Counted from the stretch's first letter, positions 27,754-37,006 are shown. The stretch is DNA of 64,000 bases from Spirochaetales bacterium Spiro_09 (GCA_001604385.1 LVBK01000013.1:1-64000); one strand, 5' to 3'. Notes: generated by a model not told the origin, from the sequence alone. Numbers and translations are program-made.

Positions 27754-28766
27754 CGGGCTCCCGCAACCATGCGCTGAATATCTTCTATAACGGTCCGTCC
27801 GCTTAAATTCTTGCTTTCTGCAGTTTTAATATACTCGTCAATTATTGGAGCGACCGCTTCCACCATGGCTTTTTCATCGGCGGGAGAAAGCGTTACGAAT
27901 CGGTGTCCGAGCGTATCGACCAATTCACGACCTTCCCGATCACTCGTATCCCAGGCAGTGCCCTGTATGTCAATCCACTGTGCATTCACCTCGTTGAATA
28001 TCTGCTGAATATCCTTGGGCAAGGAATCCCATTTCCCCTTGTTCATGACAACAAACATTGATGTGGTATATCCGATTGCGGTGGTGTCAACCACCTGTTG
28101 TATAACCTCAGCCTGTTTCCATCCAGAAAGCGTTTCAAGCGGACAAAGGGTTGCATCGACAACGCCTTTTTGAAGTGCCTCGTAGGTTTCTCCCTGGCTC
28201 ATTGAGACGGGCACCGCGCCGAGAGAGGATACTATTTTTGCTGATAATCCGGTTGCACGAATTTTGAGGGACGCTATATCTGACAATGAACGTACATGCT
28301 TTTTTGTAGCGAGAACTCCCGGACCATGACCGTGCAGATACATTACTTTTACGCCGGATAATTCATCCGGTGTATATTTAGCGAATATTTCATTGGCTAT
28401 TCTGGTAGCGGTAAGCCCATCCGGATACCCTACCGGCAGGTCAAGGGCTTCAAGAAGAGGGAAACGTCCACGGCTGTAGGCGAAGGCGCTCATTCCTATA
28501 TCGGAAATGCCGTTAACTACACCGTCATAACATTGAGGAGCCTTTGAAAGGGTCTCTCCCGCGAACACAGTGATTTTTACCCGGCCCTCGCTTCGCTTTT
28601 CAATTTCTGTTGCCCAGTCCTGGGCTGCACGTGATTGAGCATGACTTGCAGGAAAAAATATACTGTAGGTCAATTCAATGGTGTCATCGCGTTCACAGCC
28701 TGTCATAAGAGGCAATAGTAAAACGACACAGATACACAAACAAAGCGCAGGAAGAAAATTTTTCAT
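27750..28766 (-). CDS. dctP: TRAP transporter substrate-binding lipoprotein (DctP type)
   Basis: Periplasmic solute-binding protein of the TRAP system. The 338-residue precursor has a lipoprotein signal, lipobox LMTGC with Cys24, so it is membrane-anchored rather than soluble. Family features include '[16 protein letters not shown]', '[25 protein letters not shown]' and the substrate-carboxylate Arg region '[21 protein letters not shown]' near residue 170. GGAGAGG precedes the ATG. First gene of the TRAP-uspA operon. The bound ligand is probably an organic or sugar acid. Confidence 0.94.
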   Translation of the reverse strand: MKNFLPALCLCICVVLLLPLMTGCERDDTIELTYSIFFPASHAQSRAAQDWATEIEKRSEGRVKITVFAGETLSKAPQCYDGVVNGISDIGMSAFAYSRGRFPLLEALDLPVGYPDGLTATRIANEIFAKYTPDELSGVKVMYLHGHGPGVLATKKHVRSLSDIASLKIRATGLSAKIVSSLGAVPVSMSQGETYEALQKGVVDATLCPLETLSGWKQAEVIQQVVDTTAIGYTTSMFVVMNKGKWDSLPKDIQQIFNEVNAQWIDIQGTAWDTSDREGRELVDTLGHRFVTLSPADEKAMVEAVAPIIDEYIKTAESKNLSGRTVIEDIQRMVAGAR

Positions 28767-28853
28767 ACAATGGCCTCTCCGGATAAGGCAGGATACTGAT
28801 CGGGGCCCTCACGGCCTTTGTAAGTATATCATACATCCCTCGGGGAGCATAAT

Positions 28854-28881
28854 AAAAAAAAAGCCCGGCAATGTGCCGGGC
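28854..28881 (-). terminator. Rho-independent terminator after the SPFH operon
   Basis: Minus-strand stem GCCCGGCA / TGCCGGGC with a 3-nt loop, followed by a run of nine T (A-run on the plus strand at 28854-28862). It lies 14 nt past the stop of the downstream SPFH gene. Confidence 0.9.
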
Positions 28882-28894
28882 AGTTGGCAAGTTC

Positions 28895-29824
28895 TTACTG
28901 TTTGCCTTGTATCATCTCGCTGGCTTTGAAGGTCATAGTCTGAATATCGGTTAAATCGGCACTCAGAAGAACTTTGGAGCCGTTTTTCGCGATGCCACCC
29001 ATCGCCTCGATCCACGTTTCTGAAATCCTCAAATTTGCGGCATTTTCCCCGCCCGGCATGGCTACCGAGGAGGCGACACGCACAATACCTTCGGCTGTTG
29101 CACGAGCTACCGCAACAATCTCGCTGGCCTCGCCTTCAGCCTCGTTGATCATTCTCTGTTTTTGACCTTCACTCAGGTTGACAGCCTCTTCATAGGCCGC
29201 TTTGGATAAATTTATTTTTGTCTCCATCTCTCCTATTGATCGGGCTATCTCGGCGCGCTTCTCTCGTTCTGCCTTCATCTGGGCTTCCATAGCATCCATA
29301 ATAGAATCCGAAACACGGATATTCTGTATTTCGTACCGGGTAACTTTGACGCCCCAGGGATCGGACGCTTCATCAACAGCTTTGACGACCGCAGCGTTAA
29401 TTTGTTCACGGGCCTCGAAGGTATTGTCCAGTTCAAGTACACCGATTACGGAACGCATGGTCGTTTGGGCTAACAGAACGGTAGCATACGAATAATTCGT
29501 TATTCCATAACTAGCCTTCTTCGGGTCAACAACCTGCATGTACAGAACACCGTCAACCTTAACCTGAACGTTATCCTTGGTAAAACAGTCCTGGGCAGGA
29601 ACATCGACGGCCTGTTCCTTCAAGGTCTGTCGATATCTGACCTTGTCCAGAAAGGGAAAGAGAATATGGAAGCCGGCTTCAAGCGTCCGGTTATACCGTC
29701 CCAGGCGCTCAACTATCAGGGCAGTACGGTTCGGAACCACTCGAACGGAGCGGATCAGGGTAAAAACAAACACGATAGCACATATTGCAAGCAAGAATAA
29801 AAGCGGTGCGAAGGTGGTAATCAT
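28895..29824 (-). CDS. SPFH/band-7 membrane protein (first paralogue)
   Basis: A 309-residue stomatin/QmcA-type protein anchored by an N-terminal helix (about 4-25). The SPFH domain shows 'RYNRTLEAGFHILFPFLDKVRYRQTLKEQAVDVPAQ' and 'KVTRYEIQNIRVSDSI'. A C-terminal coiled coil rich in Glu, Ala and Arg (about 190-250) probably drives oligomers. These proteins form membrane microdomains and act with NfeD proteins and proteases. Start at 29824 (AAGGAGG 6 nt upstream) rather than the longer frame that runs into its neighbour. It overlaps the second paralogue by 4 nt. Confidence 0.92.
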   Translation of the reverse strand: MITTFAPLLFLLAICAIVFVFTLIRSVRVVPNRTALIVERLGRYNRTLEAGFHILFPFLDKVRYRQTLKEQAVDVPAQDCFTKDNVQVKVDGVLYMQVVDPKKASYGITNYSYATVLLAQTTMRSVIGVLELDNTFEAREQINAAVVKAVDEASDPWGVKVTRYEIQNIRVSDSIMDAMEAQMKAEREKRAEIARSIGEMETKINLSKAAYEEAVNLSEGQKQRMINEAEGEASEIVAVARATAEGIVRVASSVAMPGGENAANLRISETWIEAMGGIAKNGSKVLLSADLTDIQTMTFKASEMIQGKQ

Positions 29825-30762
29825 GTGTTGCCTCCTTTTTTGGCAGCAAGAGCGGTATCCTGCTTGAAGGATCCTTTCAATACGTCCGCAACGGCGGCAA
29901 TGCCCGCAAATTCCGCGGGATATACTGTCACATCGCATTTTTGTAGTGTAGAACGAAACCGTTCAATATACCCTTCCGCGAGCCGAATACCCATAGCGGT
30001 TTTTCCTCCGGGAACCGACAGTGCCTCTGCGATAAGACGCAAACCCTCTGCCGAGGCTGTTGTAGTAATTTCAATGGATTTGGCACGTCCTTCTGCAATA
30101 TTGATTCGACGTTGGCGCTCTCCCATGGAACGATTGATCGCATCCTGTTTTTCACCAAGAGAAACATTTATCAACGCCTGTTTTTTGCCCTCACTCGATA
30201 AAATATCAGCACGCTTTACACGCTCGGCACGCATCTGGCTTTCCATTGCGTCAAGGATCGTGTCAGTTGGGGTAATATCCCGTATCTCGTAACGGGTGAC
30301 CTTGATCCCCCAATTATCCGAAGCCTCGTCCAGGGCACGGACTATATTGTCATTGATACCCTCACGTCCACAAAAGGTCTTGTCAAGTTCAAGCTTTCCG
30401 ATTTCGCTGCGCATGGTTGTTTTGGCAAGTTGTGATACGGCAAAACGAAAGTTTTCTATTCCATAGCTTGCCTTGACCGGATCAAGAACCTTGAGATAGA
30501 GAATACCGTCAACCTTAACCTGTACGTTATCCGAGGTGATGCACAATTGCGGATCAACATCCAGAGCTTCTTCTTTCAGATTTTGTCTGTATGCAATATG
30601 GTCGATGAACGGAAAAAGTAAATGAAAGCCCGCCTCGAGGGTTTTCGTATACTTTCCCAAACGCTCAATCACATAGCTTTCCTGTTCTGGTACCACTACC
30701 GCAATTTTAAATAACACGATAATTGCAATAACCGCGATTACATACACCAATACTACCGGCAC
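29821..30762 (-). CDS. SPFH/band-7 membrane protein (second paralogue)
   Basis: A 313-residue paralogue of the adjacent SPFH protein, with the same layout: N-terminal membrane helix (about 3-24), SPFH domain with 'RLGKYTKTLEAGFHLLFPFIDHIAYRQNLKEEALDVD', then an alpha-helical Ala/Glu/Arg-rich tail. The start is GTG with AAGGAGG 5 nt upstream. Together with the first paralogue and the upstream NfeD gene this makes a typical SPFH-NfeD unit, except that the SPFH gene is duplicated. Confidence 0.92.
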   Translation of the reverse strand: MPVVLVYVIAVIAIIVLFKIAVVVPEQESYVIERLGKYTKTLEAGFHLLFPFIDHIAYRQNLKEEALDVDPQLCITSDNVQVKVDGILYLKVLDPVKASYGIENFRFAVSQLAKTTMRSEIGKLELDKTFCGREGINDNIVRALDEASDNWGIKVTRYEIRDITPTDTILDAMESQMRAERVKRADILSSEGKKQALINVSLGEKQDAINRSMGERQRRINIAEGRAKSIEITTTASAEGLRLIAEALSVPGGKTAMGIRLAEGYIERFRSTLQKCDVTVYPAEFAGIAAVADVLKGSFKQDTALAAKKGGNT

Positions 30763-30868
30763 TTTTTCCTCCTTAACAAACCAACCACTTCTGATTACAC
30801 GGTATGCAGTTTATACAGCAAACCACATACGCTATGACTACTCTTACTCATCCTGGTCAGGATTATCA

Positions 30869-31339
30869 TTACAAGGGTGACTTTCCCGCTTCAAGAGGTT
30901 CCACCACATATACAAGGCCCTCCCGGCTGATGACCCGAACTGAAGCGCCAGGGGCAAAGGTATCTGTTCCCGACGTACGGGCGTTCCAGGTCGTGCCACG
31001 GAACCGTATCCTGCCATCCTTTACCGGGCTGATGGTCTCCAGAACCTCGGCAACTCCACCGGTACCGATATCTTCATCGCTCATCCGGCGCGTATCAAAA
31101 ACGGTTCCGGCAAAAATCTTTTTGAATTGTTTGCGCAAAAAAACAAGGGAGCACACCGAATAGACTATGAACAACAATATTTGTAGCCATAAAATATCCG
31201 CTATGCCTGGAATCAGGCTTGTCAGAGCGGTCAACAAGGCTCCCATGCCAAAGAAGAAAATGACAAAACCGGGAACAAGCATTTCAAGCCCGATACACAC
31301 AATTCCTATCAACGCCCACACAAACCAGCTGTCATACAT
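30869..31339 (-). CDS. NfeD-family membrane protein
   Basis: A 156-residue short NfeD protein. It has an N-terminal membrane region of two to three helices (about 4-75, beginning WFVWALIGIVCIGLEMLVPG), then a C-terminal OB-fold domain containing 'GTGGVAEVLETISPVKDGRIRFRGTTWNAR', typical of NfeD-C. It acts with SPFH proteins, and two such genes lie immediately downstream. The start at 31339 has GGAGG 5 nt upstream. The longer frame to 31384 is not supported. Confidence 0.92.
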   Translation of the reverse strand: MYDSWFVWALIGIVCIGLEMLVPGFVIFFFGMGALLTALTSLIPGIADILWLQILLFIVYSVCSLVFLRKQFKKIFAGTVFDTRRMSDEDIGTGGVAEVLETISPVKDGRIRFRGTTWNARTSGTDTFAPGASVRVISREGLVYVVEPLEAGKSPL

Positions 31340-31566
31340 GGTAACCTCCACTTTATTGCACTTATACCAGTATACCACTGTCACACATTTTCGTTAGTTT
31401 TTTTTTCGCAAAACGTTTCCCGGTATGAGCCCTTTGAACGTGTCTACCATAACACCGTCAGCTCCATGCACAGTAAACGATGCTTCTTTTAGTTGACGAT
31501 AGCCACAAATACATGAGATATATTAGGAAGCGTTTACGAGCGGAAATGACGGCAAGGAGAATAAGG

Positions 31567-34482
31567 ATGCACTTTCAGGCAGCGGCTGATGGAAAAAGGT
31601 GGGAAATAGACAGCGCAACAGCGCTTGATGAAGCTACCGGTTTCCTGTGGAACCGACACATGGTGTTACACCAGCAATGTAGAGGATTCGCCATAGCTCG
31701 CTACATACATAACGGAACAGAAAAATACATACATACGCCGAATCTGGAAGCAAAAACCTTTATCCAGCCTGAACAGCCCTACTATGCCCATCATCCGGGC
31801 CGTTTTTTTTATCTGCGGGATACCCTGACAGGAAAACTATGCTCCCTTCCTCATGAACCGGTTCGCGCCCCGGCAGATTCCTGGCTTTTTTCCGCAGGAA
31901 CTGCTGATATAACCTGGCAGATACAGACTCTGGATCTCGAATGCAGACTGTCTGTGCATTTACCGGTGGACGCTGTTGCTGAATTATGGGAAATATCCAT
32001 TATCAATCGACATCCCGACAGCCGATCACTGTGCCTGTACCCGTACATACCCATCGGGTACATGAGCTGGATGAATCAGGGGGCTCACTGGAATGAACAG
32101 CTGGGAGGAATCATTGCAACCTCGGTCAGACCTTGGCAACGGCTGGAAGAATGGAACGACATACGGGAAGCTCTCGACATAACTGCGGTTCTGCCGGAAC
32201 GAAAGCCCGACAGCTGGGAAACCTGTCGAAAACGGTTTGAAGGAGAAGGAGGGTTGCAAAATCCCTCGGCATTGCAGGAAGCAAAACTGTCCTGTGAACC
32301 GGCACTCTATGAAAGTCCTGTCGCCGCTTTTCAATATACCTTCGACCTGATGAGCGAAGGTTCGGAAGTCTTCAGGTTCATGATACTGCCGGCACAAAAA
32401 GAAAGCGATATTGAACCATTGAAAAGAAACTATCTGTCTGAAGAAGGTTTTTCACGCTCCCGGGAGGAAATGAAACACTTTCAGGCCAGTATACAACCCG
32501 CTTTGGAGATTCATACACCGGATGCGAATTTGGACAGTCTGGTGAATCACTGGCTTCCGAATCAAATGAGATATTTGGGGGAACTGAACCGGCTCACCCT
32601 TGATCCGCAAACCCGTAATTATCTGCAAGACGGTATGGCCTTTACCTGGCTGGACCCGAGCCGTTTTCGTTCGGTTATCAAAAAAACTCTCTCGCAACAA
32701 AGACCCGATGGTTCTCTGCCAGATGGCATCAAGCTCAGGGATAATATCGAGCTGACTTATATTAACCGCATACCGCATACCGACCATTGTGTGTGGCTTC
32801 CGGTTTGTCTTGAACCCTGGCTTGCAGAGACGGGAGACCTGGCATTTCTCGATGAAATAGTTTCCTCCGATAACGGAGAGACAGCAACGGTTGCTGCCAG
32901 AATTTCACGAGCCCTTAACTTCCTGTTATCAAGACGGGACGAACGACTCCTGTGTTACATGGAACAGGGAGATTGGTGCGATCCCATGAATATGGCAGGC
33001 GCGCGTGGACGTGGAGTCTCTTCATGGCTCACTATCGCACTGGTTCATGCATTAACCGTATGGTCGTCAATTTGTGCAGCAAAAGGTGATACCTCACAAT
33101 GCGATTACTTTACTGCACACAAAAATGCAACCATTGATGCAGTTCACCGTCATCTGTGGGACGGAAATTGGTATTCAAGAGGTATCAGCGACGATGGTAT
33201 ACCGTTCGGTGTTGCATCCGATGCAGAGGGCCGTATGTACTTGAATCCGCAAAGCTGGGCGCTCATGGCACAGATTCCGGATGAGAACCAAAAACACTGC
33301 ATATTACAGGCGGTACGACAGCACCTGGAAACCCCCTTCGGACCGGTTATGCTTGCACCGGCATATACACACATGCATGAACATATCGGGCGCCTTACGC
33401 AAAAATTCCCCGGTTCAGCAGAAAATGGATCCGTGTATAATCATGCAGCAGCTTTCTGGATATATGCCTTATTTCAGCACCATGAGTATGCCCAGGCATG
33501 GCGGGCACTTGTTGATGTAACCGGTATACGCGGTAGCGCTGGTCGATACCGCCGGGGACAGCTTCCCGTCTTCATTCCAAATTATTGGCGAGGTGCCTGG
33601 AAGGAATTCCCCTCTCATGCAGGTAGATCAAGCCATCTATTCAATACCGGCAGCGCAGCCTGGATCTACCGTTCGATCAGCGAAGGCCTGTGCGGGTTCA
33701 AACCGACACCGCGCGGACTGCGCATAGAGTGCGGAATTCCGGCTGAATGGAGTACGGCACATTTTATTCGCCGTTTTCGTCAATCCATTATCGAACTCGA
33801 AGTTCGTAGAACAATAAACCCTGCTCCGGGGCTACGATTGATGAAGGTAACTCCCGATGACGGGGACACTAACTCTGCAAGCACAATTATCGAGGGCTCC
33901 GAACTGGTCGGAATACGGGAAGGGAAACGGTACCAGCTCTCCCTTGACCTTCCCCTTGCAAAACGACTTGTAGTAATCATGGGTGTAAGCGGTTCAGGAA
34001 AATCAACAGTAGCGCGACAAGTCGCACACAAAACACATGCTTTTTTTATGGAAGCAGATGATTATCATACGCCTGAAAACAAGGAGCGAATGGCAGGTGG
34101 AGAAAGTCTGACTGACGAAATGAGAGAACCCTGGATGAACGCCCTGTGTCAGGCTCTATGCGATACAGCAAAAACTGACACTTGTGGAATGATTGTTCTG
34201 GCTTGGTCAGGTTTGCGACAGGCTCATCGAAGCCGTATCAGATCTCTTGGATTACATACCAGTTTCTTTCTTCTACAGGGCAGCTTTGACCTAATCCAGC
34301 AGCGGCTTACTGCACGCATTGGACATTTTATGAATGCGAATCTTTTAGCGAGCCAGTTTCAAGCCCAGGAAAGCACTGATTTTGAAACTGACGTTACCGT
34401 TCTGGATGCCGCATTGCCAGTCGATTGCATTGAAGGGCAGATTACGAGCCAGATTGAATCTGGTTTTCAAGATATCCTATGA
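31567..34482 (+). CDS. GH94 glycoside phosphorylase (cellobionic-acid-phosphorylase type) fused to gluconokinase
   Basis: A 971-residue two-enzyme fusion. Residues 1 to about 790 are a GH94 phosphorylase. 'NLEAKTFIQPEQPYYAHHPGRFFY' near residue 60 and GDWCDPMN with Asp469/Asp472 near the active site look like cellobionic acid phosphorylase rather than cellobiose phosphorylase. Residues about 797-971 are a full gluconokinase: P-loop GVSGSGKS (806-813), DYHTPENKERMAGG, and RIGHFMNANLLASQF. Proposed path: cellobionate + Pi gives glucose-1-phosphate + gluconate, then ATP converts gluconate to 6-phosphogluconate. The start at 31567 has AAGGAG 7 nt upstream. A longer frame from 31480 lacks one. No signal peptide, so cytosolic. 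Confidence 0.88.
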   Translation: MHFQAAADGKRWEIDSATALDEATGFLWNRHMVLHQQCRGFAIARYIHNGTEKYIHTPNLEAKTFIQPEQPYYAHHPGRFFYLRDTLTGKLCSLPHEPVRAPADSWLFSAGTADITWQIQTLDLECRLSVHLPVDAVAELWEISIINRHPDSRSLCLYPYIPIGYMSWMNQGAHWNEQLGGIIATSVRPWQRLEEWNDIREALDITAVLPERKPDSWETCRKRFEGEGGLQNPSALQEAKLSCEPALYESPVAAFQYTFDLMSEGSEVFRFMILPAQKESDIEPLKRNYLSEEGFSRSREEMKHFQASIQPALEIHTPDANLDSLVNHWLPNQMRYLGELNRLTLDPQTRNYLQDGMAFTWLDPSRFRSVIKKTLSQQRPDGSLPDGIKLRDNIELTYINRIPHTDHCVWLPVCLEPWLAETGDLAFLDEIVSSDNGETATVAARISRALNFLLSRRDERLLCYMEQGDWCDPMNMAGARGRGVSSWLTIALVHALTVWSSICAAKGDTSQCDYFTAHKNATIDAVHRHLWDGNWYSRGISDDGIPFGVASDAEGRMYLNPQSWALMAQIPDENQKHCILQAVRQHLETPFGPVMLAPAYTHMHEHIGRLTQKFPGSAENGSVYNHAAAFWIYALFQHHEYAQAWRALVDVTGIRGSAGRYRRGQLPVFIPNYWRGAWKEFPSHAGRSSHLFNTGSAAWIYRSISEGLCGFKPTPRGLRIECGIPAEWSTAHFIRRFRQSIIELEVRRTINPAPGLRLMKVTPDDGDTNSASTIIEGSELVGIREGKRYQLSLDLPLAKRLVVIMGVSGSGKSTVARQVAHKTHAFFMEADDYHTPENKERMAGGESLTDEMREPWMNALCQALCDTAKTDTCGMIVLAWSGLRQAHRSRIRSLGLHTSFFLLQGSFDLIQQRLTARIGHFMNANLLASQFQAQESTDFETDVTVLDAALPVDCIEGQITSQIESGFQDIL

Positions 34483-34630
34483 GCGTATCATATGTCAGAT
34501 ACCCCATATCTATCAGTATCTCGCCGATACGTTTTTCCTTGTGAGTTTTCAGCTGTGCATCAAGCGCCGCATCTAGCTGAAGTTGCGTAATAAGCTTGTT
34601 TTCCACCAATATCTCACCGATACGCTTCAT
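34442..34630 (-). CDS. Stand-alone MshEN-like domain protein
   Basis: A 62-residue protein that is nearly a whole MshEN domain and nothing else. It shows two tandem helical repeats: KRIGEILVENKLITQLQLDAAL and KRIGEILIDMGYLTYDTLIGYL. MshEN domains, normally at the N-terminus of secretion ATPases, can bind cyclic di-GMP. The start at 34630 has GGAG 10 nt upstream. The gene follows the chemoreceptor-like gene by 49 nt on the same strand, and its 3' end overlaps the end of the GH94-gluconokinase gene by 41 nt on the opposite strand. Confidence 0.75.
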   Translation of the reverse strand: MKRIGEILVENKLITQLQLDAALDAQLKTHKEKRIGEILIDMGYLTYDTLIGYLENQIQSGS

Positions 34631-34679
34631 ATAGTATTTTCTCCGCAGCCAGTACACCCGAAAAACCAATGCCGGCTTC

Positions 34680-36056
34680 TTACAGTGTAATGCCTGCCAG
34701 TCCGTCTTTAAAGTGTTCGAACGATCCGGATACGGTCTTTCCGTTTTCAAGAATTCCAACCGCTTTATCTGAAAGGGTACCGATTCCGGATTGAATAACC
34801 ACGGATGTATTCAAAAGTACAGTCAGGGACTCTCTGGTGGCGCCAACCTGCTGCTTTAAATTCTGCATATTTTCTTTTATGTCTTTCAGAAGGTTATCAA
34901 TATGAAGACGGTTTTCTTCCATAGCGAGCATCCGGGTCGAAAGCAGGGAGTTTCGCTCGGAAAGCGAGGTGATCGAGGCCCTGATTCCCTCGATAATACA
35001 GGATTGCGAGTCCAGGGCCTCATTCAAATACCCTGTTACAGACCGAAGGCTCTGTTCGCCTCCGTACATTTCCTGAGATATTCTTCCTGTCAGGGAATGA
35101 ACTTCTTCGGCCAATGCCTTGATATTCGAAGCGATAATTCTGAATCCGCCGCCTTGCGCTCCCAGACGGGCCGCCTCTATTGCGGCATTAATCGAAAGAA
35201 CATTAGTGCGTTCGGCAATTCCGTCAATATCGCTTAACCGTTCCTTCACACCGCTGAATACTGACAGGCTCGTATCAATAGTTTCTCTCACCCGGTTTCC
35301 CAACTGAGTCTCAAGACCGGAAAGCGTTTGGTCAGAAAGGGTATTATCCGATCCAACTGCCCGCTCAATTTCTTTTAATGAAGTGACAACCTGCTCAAGG
35401 CTCTCCGTTTGACGATATATCGTCTCGCCGAACTCGCTTACATTTGTATAAAGTTCGATAATATTCGAGACGTTCAGTAAAATAGCCTTGCTCAGAGAAT
35501 CAAAGCCCTTATCCATTATCGAATTATGCTCGTCAAGCTCATCGGCGGCACCACTTATCAGATCTATGGTATCAAAAAGAACTTCGGTACTCTCAATGGT
35601 TGAAGCAAGGCTTTTTTCAATATCACCACCAACGCCGATCGCGTTGTCGGTTGTTTTCGAGACAGCATCAAGGGACTTCTTTAACAACTGCATGCCATCA
35701 AAAAAATTCCTGACCATCTCACCCAGTATGTCCGATGAATGAGCAAACTCGGTATCATCCACAAGCTTTCCAGAACGTACCTCTGTTATTGCAGTATTTA
35801 TGTTATGTGCGAGGCGAATAATGGGCCGTGTATTTATGATATACCCTGCTATACCAACAAGAAAACCGGCGAGAAGACAACCAACTATAAAAAAAATCCC
35901 CATCAGGGGGCTTTTAAAATCAACGAACACGAGTGCGTAAAGCGGGAAAAGAATACCCATCGCAAAACCAAACCCTATTGAAAGGCGAAAATTATGTGCC
36001 AGAATGCTTTTTTTTCTCTTCATGATATTACCATAAGAGTATCTTTGAGTTGCCAT
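34680..36056 (-). CDS. Methyl-accepting chemotaxis-like protein without extracytoplasmic sensor
   Basis: A 458-residue chemoreceptor relative. Two closely spaced membrane helices (about 28-50 and 54-76) leave almost no external loop. HAMP-like sequence follows, then a long coiled-coil signalling domain with tip sequence [24 protein letters not shown]. The tip fits CheA/CheW interaction although several positions differ from the canonical one. It probably senses an internal or membrane cue. The start is uncertain: ATG 36056 and ATG 36023 (12 residues later) are both possible, neither with a strong Shine-Dalgarno sequence. Co-directional with the MshEN gene downstream. Confidence 0.82.
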   Translation of the reverse strand: MATQRYSYGNIMKRKKSILAHNFRLSIGFGFAMGILFPLYALVFVDFKSPLMGIFFIVGCLLAGFLVGIAGYIINTRPIIRLAHNINTAITEVRSGKLVDDTEFAHSSDILGEMVRNFFDGMQLLKKSLDAVSKTTDNAIGVGGDIEKSLASTIESTEVLFDTIDLISGAADELDEHNSIMDKGFDSLSKAILLNVSNIIELYTNVSEFGETIYRQTESLEQVVTSLKEIERAVGSDNTLSDQTLSGLETQLGNRVRETIDTSLSVFSGVKERLSDIDGIAERTNVLSINAAIEAARLGAQGGGFRIIASNIKALAEEVHSLTGRISQEMYGGEQSLRSVTGYLNEALDSQSCIIEGIRASITSLSERNSLLSTRMLAMEENRLHIDNLLKDIKENMQNLKQQVGATRESLTVLLNTSVVIQSGIGTLSDKAVGILENGKTVSGSFEHFKDGLAGITL

Positions 36057-36088
36057 ATGTGCAAGGAAAAAAATGTTTATGTGTAATA

Positions 36089-36445
36089 TCAGGAAGAAAG
36101 ATCAACGTAGCCACGAATCTTGTCCATTTTCCGGATAAGTAAATCTGTCATCAGGGCAGGATAATTCCATGAAGCAACCTTGGCGGGCAGCTTTTGCCGA
36201 ATGCATTCGACAACTTCATCGATACTGGATAATTCCCTTTTTTCGAACTCGTCCAGTTCATGAATAAAATCAATTAACGCATTTATCTCGCTGCGATACA
36301 ATGCGGTGTTCTCGCGGAGTACATAGTCAGTATATTGACCGCTTGCATACTTTTTTTCAGCTGCCACAATGAGTGAATCAAGATCATCCTGCAAGTCAAG
36401 AAGTTCGAGTTTGAGAATCTTGAAAAATTTTTGCACTCGCGTCAT
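36089..36445 (-). CDS. Hypothetical helical protein
   Basis: Function not recognised. 118 residues, mostly charged alpha helix (for example KFFKILKLELLDLQDDLDSL at the N-terminus), with no signal peptide, membrane segment or Cys motif. The start at 36445 has GGAGG 6 nt upstream. The longer frame reaching 36604 lacks support. It lies just upstream of the chemoreceptor-like gene on the same strand and may be co-transcribed with it, so a signalling role is possible but unproven. Confidence 0.7.
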   Translation of the reverse strand: MTRVQKFFKILKLELLDLQDDLDSLIVAAEKKYASGQYTDYVLRENTALYRSEINALIDFIHELDEFEKRELSSIDEVVECIRQKLPAKVASWNYPALMTDLLIRKMDKIRGYVDLSS

Positions 36446-36612
36446 AGACAACCTCCGGATTATATACACTCGATCACGAATAACCTGTTCACAATAAACC
36501 TGGTTCGGCACAACTTGAAAACCAGAATTATGTGCACTGATTATAATTGTGTGGAGGAAAATATATTTGTCAAATGAACAGACACATCGTGCGATACTAC
36601 GCACAAGTGGTA

Positions 36613-36894
36613 TCAGGGGATACCGGCTGAATCCATTTCAGTGGAATACGTATCTTGACCACCAGTATGCTGCCGTGAATCCGCAGACGACTCAAAGAGC
36701 ACCCCTATCTCTACAGATAGGGCATTCGCAAGTTGTTCGACTGTATCCAGCGACACTCCACGCGTTCCGCGTTCAATATGCATCATAAAAGTGGGTGAAA
36801 TGCCTGTCGTTTCGGCAAGACGTGCCTGAGTCCATCCTCTGCATTCCCGGAGAAGACGGACATTTCTTCCCAGAGTTTCATGTACATTGGCCAT
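36613..36894 (-). CDS. XRE-family helix-turn-helix regulator
   Basis: A 93-residue DNA-binding protein. The Cro/C1-type HTH occupies about residues 6-62: 'LGRNVRLLRECRGWTQARLAETTGISPTFMMHIERG'. The C-terminal 30 residues are polar and unfolded-looking. The start at 36894 has GGAG 8 nt upstream. It lies between a hypothetical gene and the GH10 xylanase gene, so either could be a target. No clear operator pair could be assigned. Confidence 0.85.
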   Translation of the reverse strand: MANVHETLGRNVRLLRECRGWTQARLAETTGISPTFMMHIERGTRGVSLDTVEQLANALSVEIGVLFESSADSRQHTGGQDTYSTEMDSAGIP

Positions 36895-37006
36895 ACTTTT
36901 TTCTCCAAACACATTTTGTTTCCGTTATCATTTTATCCAAAAAGTGTAACACATCAAATATGACCATGCCAGTTTACGGACATTCTTTTTACAATTCGGC
37001 GACGAT

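Noticed and set aside
31480-31566. Upstream extension of the GH94-gluconokinase gene
   Set aside because: No Shine-Dalgarno sequence at 31480, and the 29 extra residues do not fit the GH94 start. ATG 31567 has AAGGAG.
31567-33900. Naming the GH94 domain cellobiose phosphorylase
   Set aside because: The GDWCDPMN and LEAKTFIQPEQPYYAHHPG segments fit the cellobionate type better, and the fused gluconokinase supports it.
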